Source: Bacteroidaceae bacterium (lineage in GTDB: Bacteria > Bacteroidota > Bacteroidia > Bacteroidales > Bacteroidaceae). From it: DNA of 64,000 nucleotides. Shown piece after piece: positions 27,601-37,831 of the stretch. Location: positions 1 through 64,000 of the forward strand of contig JAGCPB010000044.1 of the NCBI GenBank assembly GCA_017642425.1, written 5' to 3'. Under the pieces are notes generated by a model. The model was not told the origin of the DNA. It saw only the letters and a program-made list of their open reading frames with translations, and did no database searches. The translations under genes were made by a program, and so were the position numbers. Every line of letters begins with the position of its first letter. Positions within the stretch are counted from its first letter, which is position 1.

Positions 27601-30600
27601 CTTGAGAGTATCCACCAGAGTCTCGGCAATACGTCCCTCATGACCGGGAGCAACCCTTCTTGAGACTCCCTGCGTGGGTTGATCTTCATCCGGAGCCTTA
27701 GTGACATCAATGCCCCATGCGTTATCCGTATTGCTGTCAGTCACCACGAATGATCCGTCCTCATTCACATAGATCATTACCGTTTGTGCGTTTTCATCGG
27801 TGGGAGTCATCTCAATGACATCCTCTACTGATTCCTCCTGGATGTCAACGGAGGATGCAACTACCTCATAATAGTAATACTCACCGCCGGCATAACCGTT
27901 GTAATTGAAATCATAGTTGTTCAACAACGGAACACTCCTGTCAATAGTTACAGCTACGGGTTCCTGGGCTACCTCCTGTATTTCCTCCACGGCCTCCTGG
28001 ACCGTCTCATATACGAATGACTCCGCAACCTGGGCCGGCTCTGCCGGAACGAATTCATCATCCTGGGCCGGCATGGCCTCCAACTGAGCCACATACTCCA
28101 CTGTCTCCTCTACAGCCTGCGGCACCTGATAATTGCCGGCAAACTCGCTGTAATCAATGTCAGAAGATATATCTGAATCAACCACAACGCGTACGCCTAT
28201 CGGCATAGTGCGGGTATCGAACTTACCCACAGCCACCCAACGGTCCATATTGGGTATGTAACGGGCCGGCAGTTCAATCCACTCATGGTTGTTTGTAAAG
28301 ACACGGACTGTACAGCTGTTCACCACCTCCGGATCATTGTTGGTAAGGTCTGCCTTGAACACGAAATCTGTACCACCGGCAAACATGTAACTGGGAGCAC
28401 TGGCCTTGATATGCTCCAGGTCAAACTCCACCCATATGGTACGGTTTACACCGGGAAGCGAGTTGTAGAATGACATCTCGACCGTCTTGGCCTGGATACT
28501 ACCCTCATTATACTCCACAAAACGGGTTTCGGTCTGATCCGTGAATCCCGACGGGGCAATAACCTGCGCCCAGATCTCATGAATGGAGAGGTTGGTGCAG
28601 TTCTTAAGCTCTGTCTGCAGAGACCAGTAACCGTCGGCAAGAGCCTTGGTGGTACCTATTACGGTCTGACCGTCATAAACCACCACCTGTGACTGTGAAG
28701 GTGCATTACCGTCAATGCTGATGGCAGGCAAAGAGATGAGCGGGGCACTCCATATCGTAACGTCAGTTACGGTATAGGCCGCATTGCCTATAGGCTGGAG
28801 TATTGTCCTGTCATCCAGCTTGAACCTTACGAATGCATTGGGCGTAAAGTTACCGCGCTCTGAAGGAACGATGCAGAACTTTACTCGGTCAGTGTAGTTC
28901 TCACCCATAGGGATTGTCACGGTATTGTCGCGATACTCATAGGTTGACAGGTTGTTGCCTACAATGACTGACTTCTCAACCATACTGCAGCTCTCAGGCA
29001 GTTTGACCACCATCTCTATATCCGTCACTTTCTGCTTGTATGAGTCCAGGAAATCAATCTTTCCGCTCAATGTCAGATAGTTGCCGGCTATTACGTTTGC
29101 CCTGTTCACAGAGAATGAGGTGTTCTTGCCGGTATAATAGTACTTGGACTCATTGAACAGCGGCACCACCACATTGCGCAGAGCCGTAATCCTGCCGCTC
29201 TCAACATCCAGGACATCCTTAAGGTAATCAACTCCCTCGGTCATTCCGGCATCGGCCAGGTTGTCAAGAGAGAATATGGAGTTGAAGAACGGGCTCTGTC
29301 CCATAGTGACAAGCGTATACCTGCCATCCGCAAGATTACTGAATGTCAAGTCATTTCCCTTATAAGTGTCATGTGACACCAGCACGCCCTTGCTGTCATA
29401 CAGGATTCCCTCAACTGCGGTATTGTCAGTGATAAGGAATCGGGCCTTTATGGCTCCCAGTTCCACAACAGGAATGGTAACGGAAAGGTGGTTGTCCTTA
29501 TCCACTGTTCCGCTCACCTTTATATCCCTGAACATGGCAGACTTGCTGCGGCATGTAATCTCAAGTTCATCGCCGGTCTTTACATCCTCCAACACAACAA
29601 TGCTCGGATACTGAACGCTGAATGAGGTTATCTCCTTGCCCAGTGTCTTGTCATACAGACTGTAAGAGACATTATTATAATCAGTGTAATAAGGAAGTGT
29701 CTGGGCAGTCTCGTCATCGGCAACGCTCTGCGTATAGCTGAACTTGACATTGACAACCACACCTGATATGGGTTTCAATGAAATCACGCCCTTGTCTATC
29801 ACTCCAGTTGTTGCATTGGCAAATGCATCATCGTCAAGTGAGAATGTTCCGTTCACGCAGTCATTGGCCGATACGGTTACATCCGACGGCACGCCATGGA
29901 TAACAACCTCATATGAACCGTCCGATGCTGTCTTGACATTGACGGCATTTGAATACTTGCCGGCAATGGTCTGTGATACAGCAACCGTAGCACCCTGAAT
30001 GCCAAGTCCTGTCATGTTGTTCACCACCTGTCCCTTAAGCTTATACTCAGGAATGGGTTGCAGTTGGACAACGATATTGTTATCACCTTCAATCACGGTA
30101 TATTCGGTTTCCTGAGGCTGAATATATTTCATTGCCAGTGTCTGTGGCAGCGTGATGCTGTAACTGACTTTATAACCGCCCAGCTGTGACGCCAGCGATG
30201 ACCCTTGCAGGAGATATGTACCGGATTCGTCGGTCCATACGACCGGGGTCTGTGAAGTGACATCGTTCCCGTCGGGTTCCGTAACCTTGACCGATACCGT
30301 ACGCGGTATCTTAAGGTCTTCCATTGTCACGGTCACGTTCTTGTCACCTACAGTGATAAGGTCACACTCACCTATTATCTGTCCCGAAAGGTTCTTGAGA
30401 TAGGCATTGTAGACAGTGTTGCGAACCAGAGTTCCGAACGAATAGCTCAGACGGTCAGTGATCACATACTTGTACTTCTGGCCGCTCTTGATGTTTACAA
30501 GCTCCAGTGACATGTTCTTGTAACGTCCGTCACTGCATTCCGCCGGCAGATTCAGATACAATGTGCAGAGCTTGCTCCGCAAAGCCTCTATGTTGAACAG

Positions 30601-31689
30601 GTTCCAGCCATCGGTGGCTTTATACAGTTCAACCGATGATTCCGGCACATAGACCGTCATGTCATCCGGGACTCCGCTGAAAACATCCGTTCCCAAAGCG
30701 GGAGGTACGGTAGCGTAGCAGTTGAATGACTTAAGTGCGACACAGTTACGGAATGCATAGTTTCCTATTGAAGATATGCATGACGGAACGTCTATCTCCC
30801 TAAGATTGGAGTTTCCGTCAAACCTGTAACTCGGCATGGCATTCACTCCGGCCACACGGCTCAGGTCTACTGAAGTCAGGTTGGGGAAAGTATTCACGAA
30901 CCCAAAGTCGTTGCTGTTTATCTGGCCGTCAACAATCAGATGCGTAAGGGCTGTGTAGGTACCCACCAACGACCTCAAAACCGCATCCAGACGTCCGGGA
31001 GTAAAGTAATCCGCAATGGCCTGTCCGGAAATGGCGTCCCATGAGTTGGTTCCGGGATTCACGGGACTTGCCGGGACATACTCATAAACGCCCCTGATCT
31101 TGTAGTCATGTGAAGGCATCAGCATGCTCAGCCTTGCATCAGTACCAAGTATCTCGCCGTCAAATGTCTCCCAACGCACAAATCTGAACCCGTTGTTGCA
31201 GTAAGCCTGTACGGTCTGGGTTGTCCCCTCCAATATCATAGTACCGGACTTGATATTGAAAGAACCGGCCACCTCAGGTTCACATGCCAGGGTAAGCGGG
31301 TATTCGCGGCTGAAGTAAGGATTGCCGGGACTGGAAGGGTCATACTCATAGAGAGCATACAGGGTAATATCGCTGTACGGCATCACAAACCTCCAGGTCT
31401 TTTCATTGGTGAGCACATTGCCGTTGGCATCCATCCAGCATTTGAAGTAGCAGTTGTCATGCGACGACGCGTACACACTGACACTCTGTCCGCCTTTGAA
31501 ACGGTCTCCATATCCCGAGAACGAACCTGTTCCGTCCGGGATGGCCACACACCTTACCTTATAATAAGTGGTGGTATCCGGTTCAGGCCAGCTGGGATCC
31601 GGCGGATTTATAGGATCATAACTGTCCGTCTGCGCTACAGCCACAAGCGGGAGCAACAATCCCATTATTATTATAAAATATCTCTTCAT
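24658..31689 (-). CDS. Giant multidomain BspA-type surface protein with CTD-like tail
   Basis: A 2343-residue protein. Signal peptide (MKRYFIIIMGLLLPLVAVAQ). Two divergent InlB B-repeat-like modules (about 44-112 and 128-205, each ending in ALYEY or GVYEY). A short BspA leucine-rich region (about 230-370, with NYAFRNCVALKSF). Carboxypeptidase-regulatory-like beta domain(s) (about 550-620). A Val/Glu/Gln-rich, low-complexity hinge (about 1190-1250). A long helical segment (about 1370-1560). A chitobiase-C-terminal-like module (about 1935-2015, IYYTLDGSCPCES). The last 40 residues (FNLKGQMVDPESAGGGIFII) resemble type IX secretion C-terminal signals. It is probably displayed outside the cell for adhesion or polymer binding. 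It is the second gene of a two-gene operon, 4 bp after its partner. Confidence 0.8.
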   Translation of the reverse strand: MKRYFIIIMGLLLPLVAVAQTDSYDPINPPDPSWPEPDTTTYYKVRCVAIPDGTGSFSGYGDRFKGGQSVSVYASSHDNCYFKCWMDANGNVLTNEKTWRFVMPYSDITLYALYEYDPSSPGNPYFSREYPLTLACEPEVAGSFNIKSGTMILEGTTQTVQAYCNNGFRFVRWETFDGEILGTDARLSMLMPSHDYKIRGVYEYVPASPVNPGTNSWDAISGQAIADYFTPGRLDAVLRSLVGTYTALTHLIVDGQINSNDFGFVNTFPNLTSVDLSRVAGVNAMPSYRFDGNSNLREIDVPSCISSIGNYAFRNCVALKSFNCYATVPPALGTDVFSGVPDDMTVYVPESSVELYKATDGWNLFNIEALRSKLCTLYLNLPAECSDGRYKNMSLELVNIKSGQKYKYVITDRLSYSFGTLVRNTVYNAYLKNLSGQIIGECDLITVGDKNVTVTMEDLKIPRTVSVKVTEPDGNDVTSQTPVVWTDESGTYLLQGSSLASQLGGYKVSYSITLPQTLAMKYIQPQETEYTVIEGDNNIVVQLQPIPEYKLKGQVVNNMTGLGIQGATVAVSQTIAGKYSNAVNVKTASDGSYEVVIHGVPSDVTVSANDCVNGTFSLDDDAFANATTGVIDKGVISLKPISGVVVNVKFSYTQSVADDETAQTLPYYTDYNNVSYSLYDKTLGKEITSFSVQYPSIVVLEDVKTGDELEITCRSKSAMFRDIKVSGTVDKDNHLSVTIPVVELGAIKARFLITDNTAVEGILYDSKGVLVSHDTYKGNDLTFSNLADGRYTLVTMGQSPFFNSIFSLDNLADAGMTEGVDYLKDVLDVESGRITALRNVVVPLFNESKYYYTGKNTSFSVNRANVIAGNYLTLSGKIDFLDSYKQKVTDIEMVVKLPESCSMVEKSVIVGNNLSTYEYRDNTVTIPMGENYTDRVKFCIVPSERGNFTPNAFVRFKLDDRTILQPIGNAAYTVTDVTIWSAPLISLPAISIDGNAPSQSQVVVYDGQTVIGTTKALADGYWSLQTELKNCTNLSIHEIWAQVIAPSGFTDQTETRFVEYNEGSIQAKTVEMSFYNSLPGVNRTIWVEFDLEHIKASAPSYMFAGGTDFVFKADLTNNDPEVVNSCTVRVFTNNHEWIELPARYIPNMDRWVAVGKFDTRTMPIGVRVVVDSDISSDIDYSEFAGNYQVPQAVEETVEYVAQLEAMPAQDDEFVPAEPAQVAESFVYETVQEAVEEIQEVAQEPVAVTIDRSVPLLNNYDFNYNGYAGGEYYYYEVVASSVDIQEESVEDVIEMTPTDENAQTVMIYVNEDGSFVVTDSNTDNAWGIDVTKAPDEDQPTQGVSRRVAPGHEGRIAETLVDTLKNEIMVLEEAAHYVNSYIKLTGEPIRTQLASIDVSLKDARDLTENLVAYKAAHPEESASIDAQLDVLSYNVAQLKKNRYELSTALNEVNSYIGIVRDLNRLISYGHYAIDDVNDWQVFIDRILPCDGLDDPQARALYWISDSLKFKYGHRYITVCHIAEMAASVVTSAITTPQGVPVLSMVKGAVGEYLSKTADLVYRETKATSRNRIRKAKRDKNRYINCNYTVLEEIEDKWDFSLPYPVVEPIIDPSGFVYEGVSSNRIEGVTATAYYKHTYEDMYGDLQQEIVLWDASMYGQENPLYTDEQGMYQWDVPQGEWQVKFEKEGYQTAYSEWLPVPPPQMDVNIGLVQNTQPEVVNARAFETDKSGNSSIELTFSKYMKPETLNGGNIFVKGVRNGVQTTVTGLEFAYPDIEAVIEGSDVQYARTVSVDAGNLDGYDEVYVIVNTDVESYSGICMAQTYQQTLDIEKKLVSIGADSVVFVGYGEKTVLHIGALPSAAAAGKKITVRTESSMIASLEGSAQTLELILDADGQAQFEVSGSLFGTTAIKYQVQGENLTATTMVSVVDPAMLEEVKAPNASRISGTSVFVGQTVTLSCETSNAVIYYTLDGSCPCESESRIQYSGPISITDDVCIKAMAVGISGFESLISEFNYSVRTSGAVMNLEEGWNWTSHDLSASLSADELKDVAVAIRTKDGETVKTGTDEWKDSVPDVQAVNLIKVKAGSNTMKSFQGDQFNPSSVTVTLNRGWNWLGYPLDQALVLTDAFVYLNVEEGDYIFGLDQGFAEFVNGNWSGDLKVLKPGHGYMYKSVSQKSFVYGNVQTLNPAAVEVDLMPANIPYSVNAHAYPDMMAVTALVMDGDEQASESRFVIAAFAGDECRGIGKHVDGTVRISVYGDNADELTFKAIEIETGKEFSITEKAAFTPDVIGSQASPVVLNFDIPSGVESVAGSREAKSAFNLKGQMVDPESAGGGIFIIDGSLILK

Positions 31690-31693
31690 TGTC

Positions 31694-34600
31694 TTATCTG
31701 TTTAATGACTTGGTTCCGTTACGCTTGATTACAATACCGTCGTGAGTTCCGTCAACGGGCTGTCCGGCAATATTGTAATAACCGGATTCAGTATCAGAAC
31801 CGGCAGGAGCGCTCACCTTGGTGGCATCATTATTAGAAGTCAATGAAATAAAGAAACGTCCCGAGACATTACCCTCCGAAGCATGGAACGTGTAGCCCTG
31901 ACCGGGAGTCAGTTCGGTAATTGTCCCGTACAGACGGTCTTCAAGGAATACGCTGCCTTTATATGAGCTTTCAGCCATACCTATCGTGTAAGAACCGCTG
32001 TTTCCGCAATGCAATGCTACGGCAACCTTTCCGCCGGCCTGAGGACGCTCATTGATGGAGTACTGCACACCGTTGCATTCAGTCCATATCTGTGCCGGGC
32101 TCTCGGCTGACATAAACTTGGCGGCATCACGGCTCATCTCATAATCCATCATGGCATTCTCATTGAACACCACGCGGGTACGGTCAGAATAGGAATCCGA
32201 TGTCAGGGTAAGGTTAATTACGGTGCGCTCCACATCACCGCGCAAAGGAGCATGGTCAACAGTCAGGTTGTTCGGATTGCGGTAAGTCTGTCTGCCGTCA
32301 TGCAGGAACACCAGCCCCTCCATATCCACAGGACGCTGTATGAAGAAAGCTTCACCGGGATTGAGTATGTAGTTGTCATCTATAGGACTGAATGATACAT
32401 AAGTACGGTTGTATGAATCCCAGACCATGAAAGGAGCATCGGTATCCATGAAACGAGAGTCAAAGTAGCATGGATAAGGATTGCCAATAAGGTTCCAGGA
32501 ACGGTTCTGTTCAAATTCGCTCAAGTTCTCCTCAAGCGGAACCGTACGGTCACTGCTGGTAAACAGATACTGGCGGGTCAACGACTCCTTGATAGGAGTG
32601 ACAGTGAAATCAACCACATAGTCATGTTTGCTTGCCTCATTGTTATAGCACTTCATGATGTAACCGATGCCTGCAGACAGAATGCTGTCGGCTGTCAGGT
32701 TCACCCATGTGTTGTCAAAGTTCTGCTGTGCACGCTCATAACCCGAATACTTGCGGATAACCCACTGCGTCTTGGAGTCAACGGGAACTATGTCGCTGAC
32801 CTTGACATCGAACGGGAAGCTCACAAACTGCCAAAGGTCATTATAGAGCATGAGGTTGATGGTCTGGTTCTCGGCGCGCATCTGACCGCGTACAATCAGG
32901 GAATTGGGATTGTAGACGGTGCTGTATGCGTCGTATGTATAGTTGTTACTGCTATAGAAGCGGCTTTCATCTGCATAATACTTGGCGTACGGAGATACAT
33001 ACATTGAGAAATCCTTCAGCGCAAGTTTGCTGCGACTGCTTACGGTAAGGTTGCCGCGCTCATATTTCTGGTGTCCGAATCCGTCATCTATCCTCTCAGA
33101 ATTGTACAGCAGACGTACATTCGGTGTATAACCCTCAACATTGTCATCGGCCCCGAGTACGAACTCGAATTCCTTGTTGATTACAATATTGGCAGGGAGA
33201 TTGTCACGTATTATGTTGGTATGGTTCTGGAACTCGAGCCATCCCGGAGTGGTCATATACTCCTGGAAACTCCACAGAGGCACATAAAGCTCTATGTTTC
33301 CGGCTCCGCCGGTAGGAATGTTTGAACGTACCGTAGGCGGAATCAGGGCGCGACTCTCAATCTTTTTTATTCCGGAGCAACTGTTGAAAGGACGTCCCAG
33401 GCAGAACTGGAGTGAGCTGGGAAGCGTAATCTCAGTAAGGCCTGTGCAACCGCTGAAAGCGTATGATTCCAAATCCTCAAGTCCTTCATTGAAACGGACA
33501 TCTTTGAGCGATGTGTTTGATGTGAATGCATAGCTGTCAATATATTTCAGAGTTGACGGGAATACAAGGGTATCTATAGCGCAGTTGCGGAAAGCGGAAT
33601 AGTTGACATTTACCAATCCCTCCTCAAACTCAACCTTCATTAGGTTCTTGTTATACTCAAATCCATAAGATGGAACGGTAGCCAAAGCTCCGGGAACGTG
33701 AAGCGACTTGAGGTCACAATAAGCGAAACAGTTGTCAGACATGGATTTGAGTGTTGAAGGCAGATATGCCTCACTCAGGCGTGAGCAACTGTAGAAGCAC
33801 TGGCTGGGTAGTGATGTCACGCCCTCAGGTATGGATATGGCATCCAGTGAATCGCAGTCATAAAAATTCTGACCGCCGGAAATGGTTCTGAGCGTAGGCG
33901 GAAGTATTAAATTGTTTATGCCTGTATACATGAAGGCGCTGCCGCGGATTGCCTTGAGTGTGTCAGGAAGGATTACGGTTTCAATCTGCCAGCAGTTGTA
34001 TAGCGCCTGATAAGGTATATCGGATACGGACAGACCGCTTATGTCCAGATAAATCAGGTTGTGCATCTGCCTTAACTGGTACCAGTCTGTCTCGTCAATG
34101 TTACCGGTCTTGACAATCAGTTTGTTGACCTCGGCATACACGCGTACTTTAGGAAGCGCATCGGCCACGACTATATATCCCAGTTCACCGTTGTCAACCG
34201 AATCCACCACAACCGTTCCGTACGATATGTCATCGGCTATAACACAGCAGTCCTCAATATAATCGGTTATCACATAATCACGCAATGATTCTCCGGGAAC
34301 GATAACCTTAATCCTGTTTCCGGCCGAAGAGAGCTTTGCAGTCACCTCGGGAGGTACGCTTCCGGTAAATATCACTCTCAGGTTCTCCCTATCAAGAATG
34401 CTGCCTTGGATATACTCCACATTCTCCGGAATGACGAATTCCGTCATGTTGTCAAACGGATAGAATGTGTACTCGCCTATCCAACGCAAGGTTGACGGCA
34501 GGACAATCTTTCCTGTATTCCTCTGATAATAGGAATATGAACCCTCTGTTGAAACCACCACGTAAGTCTGATCATTATAAGTGACGGTCTCAGGAATCAC

Positions 34601-34840
34601 AAGCTCCTCGGGGGCCGCATCGGACTTGTTAAAGAAAACGAATTTGGCAAGATGCCTGTCAAAATCCAGTTTGTAACGGATGCCGTCAATGGCATAAATC
34701 GTTGATGAGAAAGAGCAGCTTTCCCTGTCATAAGTCATTGCAGCCGCTTTAAGTTCATCAATACTCTGGGCGTTGGCTCTGCCTGCAGTCATAAGCGACA
34801 AGGCGGCAACAGCCATGAATCCAAGTAAAATTTTTCTCAT
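31694..34840 (-). CDS. BspA-family leucine-rich-repeat surface protein with CTD-like tail
   Basis: A 1048-residue protein with signal peptide (about 1-24, ends GRANAQ). Residues about 285-490 carry tandem BspA/TpLRR repeats of about 23 residues (SAFRNCAIDTLVFPSTLKYI, YAFSGCTGLTEITLPSSLQF), known from Bacteroidales and Treponema adhesins. A beta-rich middle follows. The C-terminus (YYNIAGQPVDGTHDGIVIKR) matches the pattern of type IX secretion tails (Y-N-hydrophobic-x-G-Q-x-V ... G-I-x-I). Role inferred: surface adhesin or matrix protein. It is the first gene of the operon, under the consensus promoter at 34890-34920. Confidence 0.85.
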   Translation of the reverse strand: MRKILLGFMAVAALSLMTAGRANAQSIDELKAAAMTYDRESCSFSSTIYAIDGIRYKLDFDRHLAKFVFFNKSDAAPEELVIPETVTYNDQTYVVVSTEGSYSYYQRNTGKIVLPSTLRWIGEYTFYPFDNMTEFVIPENVEYIQGSILDRENLRVIFTGSVPPEVTAKLSSAGNRIKVIVPGESLRDYVITDYIEDCCVIADDISYGTVVVDSVDNGELGYIVVADALPKVRVYAEVNKLIVKTGNIDETDWYQLRQMHNLIYLDISGLSVSDIPYQALYNCWQIETVILPDTLKAIRGSAFMYTGINNLILPPTLRTISGGQNFYDCDSLDAISIPEGVTSLPSQCFYSCSRLSEAYLPSTLKSMSDNCFAYCDLKSLHVPGALATVPSYGFEYNKNLMKVEFEEGLVNVNYSAFRNCAIDTLVFPSTLKYIDSYAFTSNTSLKDVRFNEGLEDLESYAFSGCTGLTEITLPSSLQFCLGRPFNSCSGIKKIESRALIPPTVRSNIPTGGAGNIELYVPLWSFQEYMTTPGWLEFQNHTNIIRDNLPANIVINKEFEFVLGADDNVEGYTPNVRLLYNSERIDDGFGHQKYERGNLTVSSRSKLALKDFSMYVSPYAKYYADESRFYSSNNYTYDAYSTVYNPNSLIVRGQMRAENQTINLMLYNDLWQFVSFPFDVKVSDIVPVDSKTQWVIRKYSGYERAQQNFDNTWVNLTADSILSAGIGYIMKCYNNEASKHDYVVDFTVTPIKESLTRQYLFTSSDRTVPLEENLSEFEQNRSWNLIGNPYPCYFDSRFMDTDAPFMVWDSYNRTYVSFSPIDDNYILNPGEAFFIQRPVDMEGLVFLHDGRQTYRNPNNLTVDHAPLRGDVERTVINLTLTSDSYSDRTRVVFNENAMMDYEMSRDAAKFMSAESPAQIWTECNGVQYSINERPQAGGKVAVALHCGNSGSYTIGMAESSYKGSVFLEDRLYGTITELTPGQGYTFHASEGNVSGRFFISLTSNNDATKVSAPAGSDTESGYYNIAGQPVDGTHDGIVIKRNGTKSLNR

Positions 34841-34889
34841 GAGTCTTATTATTAATTAGTTATTATTTCATAAAACATATAATAATATG

Positions 34890-34920
34890 CAAAAGTACCA
34901 TTATAGACAGACCAATCAAA
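34890..34920 (-). promoter_or_regulatory. Consensus Bacteroidota promoter of the BspA operon
   Basis: Minus-strand TTTG (34917-34920), exactly 19 bp, then TACTTTTG (34890-34897). The leader is about 45 bases. The remaining gap to 35069 is AT-rich, and I see no clear promoter for the rightward gene. Confidence 0.75.
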
Positions 34921-35069
34921 AAATTAACTGACATTTTTTTGAACAAGGAATAAACAGGAGTCGTTCGGACGTTCCACGTTAATAAATATGAAAATACTTA
35001 ACTTCGAACAAAAACACGTATACCATTTACGACAATTCGATTGACAGTAACAATTAAAAAATAAGGACA

Positions 35070-35927
35070 ATGAAAAAGTATTTGATTGCTGCCGCCCTGA
35101 TTGCTGCAGTATGCGTTTCCGCAAACGCAAAGAAGAAAGAGGTTAAGGAAGTTCTGTTCGGTGTAAAGTCCGGCGTTATCACTGTTACATCCGATATGGG
35201 TGACATGCCTGATTTCTCACAGATGGCCGCCATGGGAGGAGGCAACGTATCATTCGGTGACAGCTCATTCATCAACATGATGAACAACTTCAACTCCAGT
35301 GACATGAGGGAGCAGATCTATTTTGATGACTATGGAAAGAAGACTGCAAGAATAACCGTTTACGGAGAGAACATTACCCGCACAATATCAGTAGGTGACA
35401 CAACCTACACCATCAACGAGAAAGAGAATACCGCTACTGCAATGCCTATTTTCGGTGGCGCCCGTAACGGCCGTGGCGGTGGTTTCGGCGGTTTCAGCAT
35501 GGGCGGTGCCCAGATCGGTCAGCTCGGTGAAATCGACTGGATGAACCTGGACAAGAAGACCATCCGCAGGAACAAGATCAAGGAGTTGGGCGAGGAACAG
35601 GTAGCCGGCGTTACTTGCAAGAAGTACTCAATGAGCCCCAGCAACCAGATGGGCTTTACCCAGAACATCACAGTATGCATTTATGAGGGTATTCCTCTGT
35701 CAACCGTAACTGAGAGCGACTGGTCAACCACAAGCCAGACCGCACAGAACTTTATTGCCGAGGATGTTGATCCCGCATTCTTTAAACTCCCCAAGGGCTG
35801 CAAGGTCAGCCAGCAGAACTTCGGCGGATTCGGCGGAGGAGACTTCATGATGATGGGTGGTGACTTTGGCGGATTCGGCGGAGGCGGATTCGGCGGTGGA
35901 TTCGGCGGCGGTTTCGGCGGATTCTGA
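35070..35927 (+). CDS. Exported protein with Gly/Phe-rich C-terminal tail (possible DUF4412-like)
   Basis: A 285-residue protein with signal peptide (MKKYLIAAALIAAVCVSANA). The mature part resembles small Bacteroidota periplasmic proteins of the DUF4412/GLPGLI kind: VKSGVITVTSDMG, then IYFDDYGKKTARITVYG, then a segment containing EQVAGVTCKKYSM and a typical YEGIPLSTV. It has an internal Met/Gly stretch (MPDFSQMAAMGGG) and a Gly/Phe-repeat tail (last about 35 residues, GGFGGG units). The tail is unusual and may be a disordered or self-associating segment. Function unknown. It is followed by a strong hairpin. Confidence 0.65.
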   Translation: MKKYLIAAALIAAVCVSANAKKKEVKEVLFGVKSGVITVTSDMGDMPDFSQMAAMGGGNVSFGDSSFINMMNNFNSSDMREQIYFDDYGKKTARITVYGENITRTISVGDTTYTINEKENTATAMPIFGGARNGRGGGFGGFSMGGAQIGQLGEIDWMNLDKKTIRRNKIKELGEEQVAGVTCKKYSMSPSNQMGFTQNITVCIYEGIPLSTVTESDWSTTSQTAQNFIAEDVDPAFFKLPKGCKVSQQNFGGFGGGDFMMMGGDFGGFGGGGFGGGFGGGFGGF

Positions 35928-35951
35928 TAAGTTGTTGAAAACCTTTTGACA

Positions 35952-35988
35952 AAATAGCGTATCGCTCATTGCGAATACGCTATTTTTG
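35952..35988 (+). terminator. Hairpin terminator with an embedded -7 promoter box
   Basis: AAATAGCGTAT (35952-35962) pairs with ATACGCTATTT (35975-35985). An inner CGC/GCG extends the stem, and a T run follows. The same T run forms TATTTTTG (35981-35988), an exact -7 box placed 17 bp before the lplA ATG. One short element thus ends one unit and may start the next. Confidence 0.65.
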
Positions 35989-36004
35989 TGCTTATCAGTT
36001 TGGT

Positions 36005-36722
36005 ATGGCACAGTATCTTACTTGGCTACGGTTGCCTGACGGATGTGAGCAAGGCTGGCGCAGGCTGGTGTTCTGGTTAGCCTTTGAGGAGTGGGCTGTT
36101 GAGCACGCTCCCGATTCGTTTTTTATTTGGAACGTAAAGCCTACCGTCATATTCGGGCGTAATCAGGATATGGAGGCCGAAGTCAATGTGCCCTACTGTC
36201 TGGAACATGGAATAGAGATGTATCGCCGCAAAAGCGGAGGAGGTTGCGTCTATGCCGATGAAGGCAACCTGATGCTTTCATACATAACGGAATGCCCCGA
36301 TGTAAACGTGGCTTTTGACGAATACCTCTCAAAACTTGCCGATGCCCTGCGTGGCATGGGACTGGATGCCGTACGGACTGAGCACAACGATGTTCTGGTA
36401 GGTGGCCGCAAGGTATCGGGCAATGCATGTTACGCCACAAAGACCGGCTGCATAGTCCACGGAACCCTTCTGTACGACACTGATTTCAGGGAGATGGAGC
36501 ATGCCATAACCCCCTCAAAACAGAAACTTGACAGCAAGGGAATCAAGTCTGTACGCCAGCGCGTTGAGAATCTGAAAAATTGTGGATTACTTTTTGGTTT
36601 TGATGACTTGAGGTCAAAACTTATTGACTACTTTTGTAAGGATATGCGCTTTTTAAGCAAAACAGAGCTGTCCGAAGTGCTTGAAACAGAGAAAACCTAT
36701 CTTGACGATAACTTTATAAAAT

Positions 36723-36739
<17 letters not shown>
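36005..36739 (+). CDS. lplA: Lipoate-protein ligase A family protein
   Basis: A 244-residue cytoplasmic enzyme of the biotin/lipoate ligase (BPL_LplA) fold. RRKSGGGCVYADEGNLMLSY is the lipoyl-AMP loop, and NDVLVGGRKVSGNACY holds the conserved lysine of LplA. Neither half is truncated. It activates lipoate with ATP and attaches it to the target lysine of GcvH and similar proteins. The ATG at 36005 is preferred over an upstream TTG. The gene overlaps gcvT by 17 bp. Its place at the head of the glycine-cleavage operon strongly implies that GcvH is its target. Confidence 0.9.
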
Positions 36740-37826
<1,087 letters not shown>

Positions 37827-37831
37827 TATAT

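Noticed and set aside
24658..31689. Possible split of the 2343-residue frame into several genes
   Set aside because: It is one uninterrupted frame with consistent codon use, one signal peptide at the start and one CTD-like tail at the end.
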